Source: an uncultured Bacteroidales bacterium (lineage in GTDB: Bacteria > Bacteroidota > Bacteroidia > Bacteroidales > UBA932). Taken from it: 64,000 nucleotides of DNA. Shown here piece by piece: positions 26,384 through 35,781 of this stretch (positions within the stretch are counted from its first letter, which is position 1; every line of letters starts with the position of its first letter). Location of the stretch: the NCBI GenBank assembly GCA_944326305.1, contig CALVDL010000002.1, forward strand, positions 120,140-184,139. The letters are read 5' to 3'. The position numbers and the translations under genes are program-made. The notes beneath the pieces are model-generated. The model had not been told where the DNA came from and searched no databases. It saw only the letters and a program-made list of their open reading frames with translations.

Positions 26384-27712
26384 TTACCACCTGTTAAGAG
26401 GCATCCCGCTCATCTTCATGCGGACTTTCTTGCGGACAGACTCAAGGACAGCATCATGCTCCTCCTTCCCGGTCTCTCCTTTGCCCGTGACATATTCGAG
26501 ATGTGCGGCAGCACTTGTAAGCACCGTATCTATAAGATCCACTATGAAGTCCATGTCCTTCTCCATCAGTCCACGTGAAGTAACGGCAGGAGTCCCCACC
26601 CTTATACCCGACGTAAGGAACGGGGAACGGGAGTCGAACGGCACCATATTCTTGTTGACTGTGATATCAGCCTTCACAAGTTCCCTTTCTGCAGCCTTGC
26701 CCGTGAGATCCGGAAACTTTGTGCGCAGGTCTATAAGCATCAGATGGTTGTCAGTACCCCCTGACACTACCTTGTAGCCGCGTTCAGAAAATGCCTCGGA
26801 CATGGCTGCGGCGTTGGCCACCACCTGTTTCTGGTACTCCTTGAACTCGGGCTGCAGCGCCTCGTAGAAAGAGACCGCCTTGGCAGCGATGCAATGCTCG
26901 AGAGGCCCTCCCTGTTCCCCAGGGAACACACTTGAATTTATGACCTGGGACATCTTCTTAACCACGCCCTTAGGGGTGGTAAGCCCCCACGGGTTGTCAA
27001 AGTCTTTCCCGATAAGGATCACGCCCCCGCGCGGACCGCGAAGGGTCTTGTGCGTAGTGGAAGTGACTATATGGGCATACTTGACAGGGTTGCTCAGCAG
27101 GCCGGCAGCGATAAGTCCGGCTGTATGGGCCATGTCCACCATGAGGATTGCCCCTACCTTGTCTGCTATCTCCCTCATACGGGCCCAGTTCCACTCCCTT
27201 GAATAGGCGGAGGCACCGCCTATGATGAGTTTAGGCCGGCATTCCATTGCAGTCTTCTCCATCCGGTCGTAGTCTACCATCCCGGTAATCTCGTCCAGAC
27301 CATAAGGAACTGCCTTGTAGAGGATTCCTGACATGTTTACCGGAGATCCGTGCGTAAGATGCCCGCCCTGGGCAAGGTCGAGACCCATAAACGTGTCCCC
27401 CGGTTTGAGGCACGCCATCATGACGGCCATATTGGCCTGGGCGCCGGAATGGGGCTGGACATTGGCGTACTCGGCCTCGAAAAGCCGGCACAGGCGGTCG
27501 ATGGCGAGCTGCTCTATCTCGTCCACCACTTCGCATCCCCCGTAATACCTTGCTCCGGGATAACCCTCCGCATATTTATTGGTGCAGACAGAACCGAGAG
27601 CGGCAAGCACCTGCTCGCTCACGTAGTTTTCCGATGCAATCAGCTCTATACCGTTGGTCTGCCTTTCTTCCTCTTTCTTGATAAGATTGAAAATCTGAAG
27701 ATCCTGTTTCAT
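26384..27712 (-). CDS. glyA: Serine hydroxymethyltransferase
   Basis: A 442-residue pyridoxal-phosphate enzyme that converts serine and tetrahydrofolate to glycine and methylene-tetrahydrofolate, the main source of one-carbon units. Hallmarks: [28 protein letters not shown], the HSGAQAN segment and the cofactor lysine in [14 protein letters not shown]. Length and composition are normal. It is monocistronic, with a TACATTTG -7 box at 27763-27756 on its strand, divergent from the trmH-like gene. Confidence 0.98.
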   Translation of the reverse strand: MKQDLQIFNLIKKEEERQTNGIELIASENYVSEQVLAALGSVCTNKYAEGYPGARYYGGCEVVDEIEQLAIDRLCRLFEAEYANVQPHSGAQANMAVMMACLKPGDTFMGLDLAQGGHLTHGSPVNMSGILYKAVPYGLDEITGMVDYDRMEKTAMECRPKLIIGGASAYSREWNWARMREIADKVGAILMVDMAHTAGLIAAGLLSNPVKYAHIVTSTTHKTLRGPRGGVILIGKDFDNPWGLTTPKGVVKKMSQVINSSVFPGEQGGPLEHCIAAKAVSFYEALQPEFKEYQKQVVANAAAMSEAFSERGYKVVSGGTDNHLMLIDLRTKFPDLTGKAAERELVKADITVNKNMVPFDSRSPFLTSGIRVGTPAVTSRGLMEKDMDFIVDLIDTVLTSAAAHLEYVTGKGETGKEEHDAVLESVRKKVRMKMSGMPLNRW

Positions 27713-27755
27713 ATAATTTAAATTTTCAAAGTCCAGGTCAGGTGAACATATCCGG

Positions 27756-27790
27756 CAAATGTAGTCAATTTTTTATTTTTAGTATATTTG
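27756..27790. promoter_or_regulatory. Divergent -7 boxes for glyA and the TrmH-like gene
   Basis: CAAATGTA at 27756-27763 reads TACATTTG toward glyA; TATATTTG at 27783-27790 reads toward the methyltransferase 31 bases before its ATG. Neither has a clear TTTG at -33, so both are partial matches. Confidence 0.5.
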
Positions 27791-27821
27791 TTTCGACAAC
27801 TTTTTCCGGAATATTCACATT

Positions 27822-28361
27822 ATGGGACCAAGGAACAGAAAACTCCTCAACATAGAGCTCGGAAGGCTGACCCCGCAGCAATACAGGGAGACCCCCGGCT
27901 CGGGAATAGTGCTTGTACTAGACAACATCCGCAGCGCCCACAACGTAGGCTCCGCATTCCGCACTGCCGACTCCTTCAAGGCGGACAGGATATACCTTTG
28001 CGGAATCTGCGCCACACCCCCATCCGCCGAGATACACAAGTCCGCCCTCGGCGCCGAATTCAGCGTAGAATGGGAGTATTCAAAAGAGACCCTGCCCGTG
28101 GTGGCAAAGCTGAAGGGAGAAGGCTACACGGTCGTAAGCGTGGAGCAGACCGTAGGTTCGGTTTCGCTGGACACCTTCCGCCCGGCAGAAGGTGCCAGAT
28201 ACGCATTCATATTCGGCAACGAGGTCTCAGGCGTAGACCAGTCCGTCGTAGACAGCTCCGACCTGGCCCTCGAAATACCCCAGTACGGCACCAAGCACTC
28301 CCTCAACGTCTCCGTCTCGATAGGCATAGTACTATGGGCGGTGCACAGGGAAATCAGATGA
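27822..28361 (+). CDS. TrmH/SpoU family RNA 2'-O-methyltransferase
   Basis: A 179-residue SPOUT-class methyltransferase. All three family motifs are visible: LDNIRSAHNVGSAFRTAD, FIFGNEVSGVD and IPQYGTKHSLNVSVSIGI, which form the trefoil-knot SAM site and the catalytic Asn. There is no N-terminal substrate-binding extension, so the RNA target (tRNA or rRNA) cannot be assigned. The gene overlaps the convergent batD-batE gene by 8 bases at the 3' ends. Confidence 0.9.
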   Translation: MGPRNRKLLNIELGRLTPQQYRETPGSGIVLVLDNIRSAHNVGSAFRTADSFKADRIYLCGICATPPSAEIHKSALGAEFSVEWEYSKETLPVVAKLKGEGYTVVSVEQTVGSVSLDTFRPAEGARYAFIFGNEVSGVDQSVVDSSDLALEIPQYGTKHSLNVSVSIGIVLWAVHREIR

Positions 28362-30981
28362 CCTCTATATCCTTATAATGTATCCATCCCTGACGGCCGT
28401 CGGCAAGTTCGATGTTCCTCCAGTCGCCTACGGCATCCAGGATTGTCACTTTCGTGCCCTCATGAAGTATGAACAGGTCCTTGGAGACCTCCTCCGAAGG
28501 AGAGCTCTTGACTGAAGTCACGGGTATCATGACGATGGCCCCGTCGGCCCTCATATAGTCATTCTTCTGCCATACCGAGAACGAGAATGAGGAGACAGTG
28601 ACAAGCAGAAACACAATCGCAAGCGCAAACCCCGTCTTGCGGGCGGCTACAGACCCTGCAAGCAGGAAGAGCAGTACCATGGCCACGGTAACGGCGAGGA
28701 AAACTATGGCGAGCCATGCCCATGCATTGGAGTCAAGGATATAGCATACGGACCTGGCCCAGTTCTTCAGGAGGAATTCCGGTACAGGGTCGATCTTGTC
28801 CTGCACAAGCCCGGAGGCCACCTGAAGGTTGTACCTCGCGTCGGAACATGAAGGGTCCAGCTTCAGGGCACGCTCATAGTAGAGTATCGCATGAGGGTAA
28901 TCGGAGAGTTTGAAATAGGCATCTCCTATGTTGCAGTAAAGGTACGGTGACTCCAGCCCGAGCTTGTCGATGGAGGAGAACACCGAAAGGGCATCCTCCC
29001 ACTGGCCTGCCGCGTAAGACTCTGTGGCTGCAGTCCAGAGTGAGTCCACATAGCTGTCTCCGGCAGCCCGGGCGACAGAAGGGAGCGAAAGCATGAGCAG
29101 TACAGCTACAGCGGCTCCGGAAGCCTTATGGTTTTTCTTGTTCTTCATGCTTGAATCTATTGACGATATAACATCCAGAGCCTCCTGATAATGGTTCTTC
29201 ATGGCCTCATGGCCGGCATCAGGAGAATAGCGGGCGAACTCGCACGCGTCAATTATCCCGATAAGGGCCTCCACAAGCCCGCTGTCAACCCCGGATGAAA
29301 GCAGTGTCTCCGAAATCTTCTCTTTGGAGAAGTCGGCCGCCTGGATATTCAGCCTGTCGGATATGAAGCCGAGCACCGCCTTGTGCAGTTCCTCATAGAA
29401 AGCGGAATACAGGTTCTGGTCCAGATAATTCTCTGCCGCCTTGAGACGTTTCATGGCCATCTTGGTGGCCCTGCGGGTCTTGGTTCCCACAATATCCGCC
29501 CTCCGGGCAGCCATTCTCCTGAATATCGCCCACAGCAGGACACCTGCAAGCAGGACAGCCACAGACAGTATCCAGAACAGAGGTGAAGTCACGAAGAAAT
29601 CGCCTTTAGGATAAAGTGCAGGGAGCTTTGTATGGATGTACCTGACATCCTCGCCAAGGCTTTTCACACCCTGCCTGTTCACAGAAGGGAAAGGCTCTGC
29701 GGCGGAAACGGAACTCTGGTCCTGCGCCCTGCCTTTTTTCACATGCAGGTCAATCGGACCGGTAGAAAGAGTCACATATTTCCCCGCATCTATATCATAA
29801 TAGGAATACTTTATCGGCTCTATGGTGAAATCCCCGTGGCTCCTCGGTATGAACGGGAACTCATACACCTTGCTCCCGGATGTCCCGCCTGAAGCCTTGG
29901 ACGTATTCTCCGAAGTCTTGGTGTCATACACTTCGAAATCCGGCGGGAAATTCACCTTAGGGGCTTCGAGAAGGGATACGTTCCCCTTTCCGGAAACCGT
30001 CACAAGCAGGGACGATGCCTCATGCGTCGTAAGCGAATCCTTGCTCATCTTCGCGGAAATCGTGAACTTGCCAACACCACCGCCGAACGAAGCAGGGGCC
30101 CCGGAAGGAAGCGGGGAGACATTCACCCTATACGAAGACGAGGTGACGCGCTTGCGTATGGTCCTGTAATCATCGAAGAATCCGTCAAATATACTTGCCC
30201 CTCCAGAAGAGGAGATCCTGATGTTCACAAGGCAGACCAGCTCTGCAGGATCGATATTTATGGTTCCTGTCTGCTGCGGGATAAGCACGTATTTACGCAG
30301 GACAGCGGTATTGTATATCTGGTTGTTGTAATTTTCCCGTCTGAACTCGATATTAGTCGGGGCTTCCACCTCCTGGCTCCAGAACCCGTTGAAGGACGGG
30401 AACCTGGCATCCTCGAATCCGGCTATGTTGACCCTCTGGTAAAGTTTCAGGGTGGCGGTGATAGGCTCCCCGACAACGACATCGGTCCTGTCAAGGGTCA
30501 GGCGGAGGAAAATGTCATCGTCAGAAATGCCGGTCACGCTGTCCGGAGAAGTACTGCCGCCGGACGGGGAAGACTGGCCTCCACCGGAGGACGACGCCCC
30601 CTGGACCACTTCTATGGATACCGGAGATGAGGTAATCTCTTTGCCCTTCACCTTCGCAGTGGCCTGCGGCAGGGTGAAGGTACCCGTCCCTTTCGGGATC
30701 AGAATATAGGTATATGTAAACTGTGATGAACGTGTCCTTTTCCCGTTGATTATCTGCAGACTGGTAGAACGTCCCTCCTGCGGGCCCCAGACAAGCTGGA
30801 AATCATTTCCCTGGCTCCACTGGAAATCCGACGGAGCATCCTCCCCCTCAAGGATGAATGTGACGTTGAACTGCTCGTCAGCGGCAACCACATTCGGGGC
30901 ATCGACCCTTATCGATGTCTGCGCCGGCATGGCCGCTGCAGCTAAAAAAACGGGAAAAAGTATAGCTATCAGCCTTCTCAT
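28354..30981 (-). CDS. BatD-BatE fusion protein
   Basis: An 875-residue protein, last in the Bat (Bacteroides aerotolerance) operon. Residues 1-610 are BatD: signal peptide, several immunoglobulin-like domains (SIRVDAPNVVAADEQFNVTF onward), a Gly/Ser/Pro linker near 130-150 and a membrane helix around 470-490. From Met612 the sequence is BatE: its own signal-like segment (AVAVLLMLSLPSVARA), TPR motifs (AGQWEDALSVF, YPHAILYYERALKLDP), two membrane helices and a C-terminal SH3-like domain (DAVGDWRNIELADGRQGWIH). The two are separate genes in most Bacteroidota. An ATG at 29148 could allow independent BatE synthesis. It overlaps trmH by 8 bases. Confidence 0.88.
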   Translation of the reverse strand: MRRLIAILFPVFLAAAAMPAQTSIRVDAPNVVAADEQFNVTFILEGEDAPSDFQWSQGNDFQLVWGPQEGRSTSLQIINGKRTRSSQFTYTYILIPKGTGTFTLPQATAKVKGKEITSSPVSIEVVQGASSSGGGQSSPSGGSTSPDSVTGISDDDIFLRLTLDRTDVVVGEPITATLKLYQRVNIAGFEDARFPSFNGFWSQEVEAPTNIEFRRENYNNQIYNTAVLRKYVLIPQQTGTINIDPAELVCLVNIRISSSGGASIFDGFFDDYRTIRKRVTSSSYRVNVSPLPSGAPASFGGGVGKFTISAKMSKDSLTTHEASSLLVTVSGKGNVSLLEAPKVNFPPDFEVYDTKTSENTSKASGGTSGSKVYEFPFIPRSHGDFTIEPIKYSYYDIDAGKYVTLSTGPIDLHVKKGRAQDQSSVSAAEPFPSVNRQGVKSLGEDVRYIHTKLPALYPKGDFFVTSPLFWILSVAVLLAGVLLWAIFRRMAARRADIVGTKTRRATKMAMKRLKAAENYLDQNLYSAFYEELHKAVLGFISDRLNIQAADFSKEKISETLLSSGVDSGLVEALIGIIDACEFARYSPDAGHEAMKNHYQEALDVISSIDSSMKNKKNHKASGAAVAVLLMLSLPSVARAAGDSYVDSLWTAATESYAAGQWEDALSVFSSIDKLGLESPYLYCNIGDAYFKLSDYPHAILYYERALKLDPSCSDARYNLQVASGLVQDKIDPVPEFLLKNWARSVCYILDSNAWAWLAIVFLAVTVAMVLLFLLAGSVAARKTGFALAIVFLLVTVSSFSFSVWQKNDYMRADGAIVMIPVTSVKSSPSEEVSKDLFILHEGTKVTILDAVGDWRNIELADGRQGWIHYKDIEVI

Positions 30982-30994
30982 ATATTTTTCTCCT

Positions 30995-31738
30995 TTACCA
31001 ATTCTTCTCTTTCTGCCTTGACTTGAGCACCTGGGCCTTCTCCTTGTTCACCTTGTCCTGGGTCTCCTTCTCCTTGGCCTGGATGGCCTGGAGCATCTGC
31101 TGTGCGGCCTGAGGCGTTATCTTGGGCTGCTGCCCCTGCTGGCCCTGGCCGTCATTCCGGTCCTGATTCTGGTCCTGGTTATTTTGATTCTGATTCTGGT
31201 TATCGTCCCGGTTCTGATTGTCCTGGTTCTGCTGGTCCTGGTTTTCTTTGTTATCCTGGTTGTCCTGATTCTGCTGGTTCTGCTGATTCTGCTGGTCCTT
31301 CAGTTTCTGTTTTGCATAGATGTAATTCTCTTTTGCATCCATATCGGACGGATTCCTCAGAAGGGCCTGCCGGTATGCGTCCACCGCAGCCTGCCAGTTC
31401 TCGGCGCCGGCGACAACATTGCCGACATTGTAATAATAGTCAGCGGCATACGGTGAAGCATCGGCGGTCTCTTTCAGCCTGTCGTAGATTTTCCCTGCCT
31501 GCTCCCTGTCCTCCATCCTGTAGAGGGTGTTGCCCAGGTTATAGCCTGCGGCGAACGAGGTGGAATCCTTCACAAGGGCCTTCCGGTAATCTATCTCGGC
31601 CGCCTTGTAGTCCTCTTTCCTGAAATCGCGGTTACCCCTGCGCACATCCCTCCGGTCCGCATTCTGTGACGCTGCCGGCAGGCAGAAGGCGGCGGAGCAG
31701 ACAAGCGCCATGAACAGATATTTTATTGACATGCCCAT
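30995..31738 (-). CDS. BatC-like TPR protein with Gln/Asn-rich region
   Basis: A 247-residue exported protein: signal peptide (ending about PAASQN), three or so tetratricopeptide repeats (YKAAEIDYRKALVKDS, AAGYNLGNTLYRME, WQAAVDAYRQALLRNP) and then about 60 residues made mainly of Gln, Asn and Asp in QNQQNQDNQ-like repeats, ending in a charged helix. This is the BatC pattern; the Gln/Asn segment varies in length among homologues. It lies 13 bases upstream of the batD-batE start and 23 bases past the batB stop. An alternative start two codons in (31732) is equally possible. Confidence 0.85.
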   Translation of the reverse strand: MGMSIKYLFMALVCSAAFCLPAASQNADRRDVRRGNRDFRKEDYKAAEIDYRKALVKDSTSFAAGYNLGNTLYRMEDREQAGKIYDRLKETADASPYAADYYYNVGNVVAGAENWQAAVDAYRQALLRNPSDMDAKENYIYAKQKLKDQQNQQNQQNQDNQDNKENQDQQNQDNQNRDDNQNQNQNNQDQNQDRNDGQGQQGQQPKITPQAAQQMLQAIQAKEKETQDKVNKEKAQVLKSRQKEKNW

Positions 31739-31761
31739 AAATAATTGTCCTTTTTACGTGA

Positions 31762-32763
31762 TCAGTTGAACAAACGACGTCCGGTACGCCTCTCCCCTAT
31801 CAGCATCTCTATTATAAAGAATACCAACGCAATGGCAAAAAAGTACATATACTGCTCGTCGAACTCCTCGAAGACCACCGAACTGAACTTCTCCTCGTCC
31901 ATCTGCTTGATGCTGTCCACTATGGGGTTGAGTCCGAATTCGCTGTTTCCGGCTTTCACATACACACCGCCGCCGGCACTGGCTACATCCTTGAGGACGG
32001 CCTCGTCGAGCTTGGTCACCACTATATTGCCGTCCTTGTCCTTCAGCAGCTCCCCGTTCATAGGGATAGGCTCGCCTTCAGGTGACCCGACACCTATGGT
32101 ATATACACGTATCCCCATGTCGAACGCCTGCTTCGCTGCCGCCACAGGGTCATCCTCGTGGTTCTCCCCGTCCGTGATGACTATTATCGCCCGGCTTTTC
32201 TCGCTCTGGGCGCTGAAACTCCTTATAGCCGTGTTGATTGCATCCCCCATCGCGGTCCCCTGTATAGGGACAGACTCAGTGGAAATGGAATTGAGGAACA
32301 TCTTCGCCGAAACATAGTCTGTGGTGATAGGCAGCTGCACAAATGAACTCCCGGCAAAGACAATCAGCCCTATCCGGTCGTCCCTGAGCTTGTCTACCAG
32401 CCGTGATATGGCCAGCTTCGCCCTGTCAAGCCTGTCAGGCGAATAGTCCTGAGCAAGCATGGAGTTGGAGACGTCCAGGGCTATCATTATTTCTACGCCC
32501 TCTGTACTGTGCTCCTTGAGTTTCGCCCCGATCTGCGGCCTTGACATCCCTATGGAGAAGAAAAAGAATGCAATCGAGAACATCACCACCTTCCACCAGC
32601 CCTTTGCCTTCGACACCGACGGCATGAGCATGGAAACAAGCGCAGGGTCCCCAAGCCTGCGGATCTTCTTCTTTTTCATATGCAGCAGAAGGGCATACGC
32701 TACAAAGAAAAACGGAATCAGCAATATCAGGAAAAGGTATTGTGCCTGTGCAAAATTGATCAT
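31762..32763 (-). CDS. batB: BatB, membrane-anchored von Willebrand A protein
   Basis: A 333-residue inner-membrane protein with two N-terminal helices (about 10-27 and 60-75), a VWA domain facing the periplasm and a C-terminal helix. The metal-ion-dependent adhesion site is complete: DVSNSM (about 97-102), the Thr of QGTAMGDA and the Asp of VITDGENHED. BatA and BatB are thought to form a complex with other Bat proteins; the operon supports envelope stress or oxygen tolerance in Bacteroides and Leptospira studies, but its biochemical role is open. Confidence 0.9.
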   Translation of the reverse strand: MINFAQAQYLFLILLIPFFFVAYALLLHMKKKKIRRLGDPALVSMLMPSVSKAKGWWKVVMFSIAFFFFSIGMSRPQIGAKLKEHSTEGVEIMIALDVSNSMLAQDYSPDRLDRAKLAISRLVDKLRDDRIGLIVFAGSSFVQLPITTDYVSAKMFLNSISTESVPIQGTAMGDAINTAIRSFSAQSEKSRAIIVITDGENHEDDPVAAAKQAFDMGIRVYTIGVGSPEGEPIPMNGELLKDKDGNIVVTKLDEAVLKDVASAGGGVYVKAGNSEFGLNPIVDSIKQMDEEKFSSVVFEEFDEQYMYFFAIALVFFIIEMLIGERRTGRRLFN

Positions 32764-32778
32764 CGCTATCCTCCCTCG

Positions 32779-33765
32779 TTATGGCAATCTCCTTATTACA
32801 AATATCTTGAATATTATCTCGAGGATCAGGGCAATCAGCGCCACCAGGGCATAACGGCCGAAAAGCTCCTGGTATACCGGGAAGCTGTCGATAGTGGTGC
32901 GGGCCTTCTCCATCTTGTTGATCTCGCTGTAGATCTCCATGAGCTTGGTGTTGTCGGTAGCCCTGAAGTAACGGCCGCCGGTGGCCTCCGCTATGTCTGA
33001 AAGCAGGTCCTCATCAATCTCCACCCGGACATTCTGGACATCGACACCCCACGGTGTCATCACAGGATACGGGGCGGTCCCCATGGCACCGACCCCGATG
33101 GTATAGACCCTGACCCCGTAGGTCTTGGCTATCTCGGCCGCTGTCTGCGGCGTGATTTCGCCACGGTTGTTCACACCGTCAGTGAGGAGTATCACCACGC
33201 GGCTCTTTGCATCAGAGTCCTTGAGCCTCGCCACTGCCGTAGCAAGTCCGTTCCCTATGGCCGTGCCGTCCTCAATAAGGTCTGTCTGGACTTCCTTCAT
33301 CAGGTTGATAAGGGTAGACCTGTCCGTAGTGAGGGGGCACTGCGTATAGCTCTCCCCGGCAAACACCACTATCCCTATCCTGTCGGAAGGCCTCTGCGAT
33401 ATGAATTCTATGGCTATGTCCTTTGCCGCACTTATGCGGTCAGGCTTGAAATCCCGGGCCAGCATACTGGTGGAAACGTCCATGGTAAGCATTATGTCGA
33501 TACCTTCAGTGTCGACCTTCTCCATGGCCTCGGAAGAACGCGGGCGTGCCATTGCTATGATTATCATCACAAGGGCCAGGGTCCTGAGCACGAACGGGAA
33601 GTGCCGCATCCAGCCCAGGACGGAGCCGCCGGACAGCTTCCACGGGGTGACAACCGAAACCCTGAGGTGCGGACGGCGCTCCGCCAGCTCGATATAGAGG
33701 TAGTGCAGTATAAGCAATACCGGGATTATCTCTAAGAAAAGTATTTTCGGGTATTCGAAAAACAT
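32779..33765 (-). CDS. batA: BatA, membrane-anchored von Willebrand A protein
   Basis: A 328-residue paralogue of BatB: N-terminal membrane helices (IIPVLLILHYLYI and FVLRTLALVMIIIAMARP), a VWA domain with MIDAS residues in DVSTSM, DGTAIGNG and LLTDGVNNRG, and a C-terminal helix. It is 15 bases upstream of batB and 9 bases downstream of the anchored protein gene, so translation is probably coupled. BatA usually precedes BatB, as here. Confidence 0.9.
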   Translation of the reverse strand: MFFEYPKILFLEIIPVLLILHYLYIELAERRPHLRVSVVTPWKLSGGSVLGWMRHFPFVLRTLALVMIIIAMARPRSSEAMEKVDTEGIDIMLTMDVSTSMLARDFKPDRISAAKDIAIEFISQRPSDRIGIVVFAGESYTQCPLTTDRSTLINLMKEVQTDLIEDGTAIGNGLATAVARLKDSDAKSRVVILLTDGVNNRGEITPQTAAEIAKTYGVRVYTIGVGAMGTAPYPVMTPWGVDVQNVRVEIDEDLLSDIAEATGGRYFRATDNTKLMEIYSEINKMEKARTTIDSFPVYQELFGRYALVALIALILEIIFKIFVIRRLP

Positions 33766-33774
33766 TTTTTCCTC

Positions 33775-34863
33775 TTATTTATTCTGAAACTTCTGTGGCT
33801 TCTCCGGAGCGCCGGACCCTTTCTGCACCTTTGCAGGGCCGTCCTCGCCAGACTCCTGCCCTGGAGCGTTTTCCGTATCTATTTCCGTCTGGTAGGTCTG
33901 CGTCACGAAGCGCACGGCTGCGGGTACGGCGGAGGCGTTCTCCTCATCCGTTGCCACATATTTCGCGAACTTCACGAAATCCGCCCTCTCGAACAGGCTT
34001 CTGGCCTCGTCAAACAGGTCTGCAGGGATATCCTTGCCTGAAAGGCCGTCGAAAATCTCCTTGGTGGTCATCTCCATCGCCGAAACGCCGTAACGGGACA
34101 CTATATACTCGCGCAGGGCGTCTGTAATCCCCGAATAGAAAAGTTTCTGCTTGTCCGCAGCCCAGTACTTGTTCCCCCTGAGATGGTCGAGCTTCCTCAA
34201 GGCCACGATATGTGCAGGCTCCTTCCGGAGCAGGCCGGAAAGGCCGGCTTTCCTGCGCTTCAAAATCATATATACGGCCAGGGCAATGAGGGCCGCCAGC
34301 ACGAGTGCACCAGCCAGATACGGAAGGATCTCCCTGAAAGTCAGAGGATAACGGATCTGTCCCTTGATGTCGTGAATCTCGAATGTGGCCGTATCAACCG
34401 GTATCGTCTTCACTTCCAGCACCTGCGGATTGAAAACAAGGGTGTCTACATCACCCGACACCCCATGCCTCAAGACAGAAATAGGAGGGAGCATATATTT
34501 ACCCTCGTCGAAAGAAGTTATGACAACACTGCCCTCCAATGTGAACACCCCGGGAGCGCCTTTCCTGCCCTTCCTGAAATCCAATGTATCCAGAACCCAT
34601 GGAGACACAACCTCCACGCTGTCCCTGAAGCCCTTGGAATAATCCGGAAAGGCAAATCCCGTCCCTTCCTCCACACCCTCCAGACGGAACCCGTACCGGA
34701 GCTGGTCTGCAATAAGGACCGAATCCCTCTCCTGGAGCGGGGACAGGAACGAGCCGCTGACCTCCACTATCCCGGAACGGCCCTGCACCGGAACGTCTTC
34801 CGCATAAGCGGCAGAGAAAGAAAGGCCGAGCAGAGCAGCCGGCAAGAAAATCATTTTTTTCAT
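33775..34863 (-). CDS. Bat-operon membrane protein (DUF4381-like)
   Basis: A 362-residue protein between the DUF58 and batA genes. A signal peptide (ending about AAYAED) is followed by a beta-rich periplasmic domain resembling BatD-type immunoglobulin folds, a membrane helix near 185-205 (YLAGALVLAALIALAVYMIL) and a cytoplasmic helical domain (HIVALRKLDHLRGNKYW, TDALREYIVSRYGVSAMEMT) of the DUF4381 type, ending in a Pro/Lys/Gln-rich tail. It is a regular member of Bat operons; a scaffold or partner for the VWA proteins is the usual guess. Confidence 0.75.
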   Translation of the reverse strand: MKKMIFLPAALLGLSFSAAYAEDVPVQGRSGIVEVSGSFLSPLQERDSVLIADQLRYGFRLEGVEEGTGFAFPDYSKGFRDSVEVVSPWVLDTLDFRKGRKGAPGVFTLEGSVVITSFDEGKYMLPPISVLRHGVSGDVDTLVFNPQVLEVKTIPVDTATFEIHDIKGQIRYPLTFREILPYLAGALVLAALIALAVYMILKRRKAGLSGLLRKEPAHIVALRKLDHLRGNKYWAADKQKLFYSGITDALREYIVSRYGVSAMEMTTKEIFDGLSGKDIPADLFDEARSLFERADFVKFAKYVATDEENASAVPAAVRFVTQTYQTEIDTENAPGQESGEDGPAKVQKGSGAPEKPQKFQNK

Positions 34864-34893
34864 TGTACAATCAACTGTTTAATCCACCGGACG

Positions 34894-35781
34894 TCACCTT
34901 TTCTGGAAAAACGCCATCAACCCCTTGACATAGTCATCGGCAGTGGAGATGCTCACATTGTCTATACTGTACTTGTTGAACAGCCTCACCGCCGACCGGG
35001 ATACGGTCTCGAACCATCCGGCATACCTCTGCCTCATCTTCCTGGATGTATTGACCCATGCAGAAGCTCCGGACTCCGAATCCTTTATATGCACAAGGCC
35101 TATATCAGGAAGCTCCCTTTCCCTCGGATCGTACACCTCTATGACAGACAGGTCATGACGCCCGGCTGCGACCTTCAGGGCATCCTCATACCTCGGGGTC
35201 CCGTCCTGGTTTACATCCAGCATGTCGGACAGAAGGAAGGCCGTACACCTTTTTTTGATGGCATTGGTCAGATAACGGAGCGCCTCCCCGATATCCGTCC
35301 GGTCCGACTCCGGCTTCAGCTCGATAATCTCCCGGACAATGTGGAGAAGGTGGCTCCGGCCCTTCTTCGGAGGGATGAACTTCTCCACCTTGTCGCTGAA
35401 AAAGAGCGCCCCCACCTTGTCGTTGTTTATAATTGCGGAGAAAGAGAGCACGGCCGCAATCTCGGCTATAAGATCTTTCTTGGTCATTCCTGCAGTCCCG
35501 AATAGTCCTGATCTGCTGACATCTATCAGCAAGACTACAGTAAGCTCCCTTTCCTCCTCAAAAACTTTCACATAAGGAGACCTCAGACGTGCAGTGACAT
35601 TCCAGTCCATGTTGCGCACGTCATCCCCGTACTGGTACTCGCGCACTTCACTGAAAGCCATTCCCCGACCTTTGAAAGCGGAATGATACTCTCCCGCGAA
35701 TATCTGGTGAGAAAGAGCACGGGTCTTGATTTCTATCTTCCTGACCTTCTTGAGCAGGTCGTTTGCACTTCTGCTTTCCAT
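34894..35781 (-). CDS. DUF58 (VWA-like) protein of the Bat operon
   Basis: A 295-residue cytoplasmic protein of the DUF58 family. Characteristic are GRGMAFSEVREYQYGDDVRN and the following DWNVTAR, then a VWA-like fold with LLIDVSRSGLFG in place of the usual metal site motif. DUF58 proteins pair with MoxR ATPases. Its ATG overlaps the last base of the moxR stop codon (TAATG), showing translational coupling. Confidence 0.9.
   Translation of the reverse strand: MESRSANDLLKKVRKIEIKTRALSHQIFAGEYHSAFKGRGMAFSEVREYQYGDDVRNMDWNVTARLRSPYVKVFEEERELTVVLLIDVSRSGLFGTAGMTKKDLIAEIAAVLSFSAIINNDKVGALFFSDKVEKFIPPKKGRSHLLHIVREIIELKPESDRTDIGEALRYLTNAIKKRCTAFLLSDMLDVNQDGTPRYEDALKVAAGRHDLSVIEVYDPRERELPDIGLVHIKDSESGASAWVNTSRKMRQRYAGWFETVSRSAVRLFNKYSIDNVSISTADDYVKGLMAFFQKR

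Noticed and set aside
34183..35505. 440-codon open frame opposite the Bat operon
   Set aside because: Covers parts of two coupled genes on the other strand with no recognisable domain.
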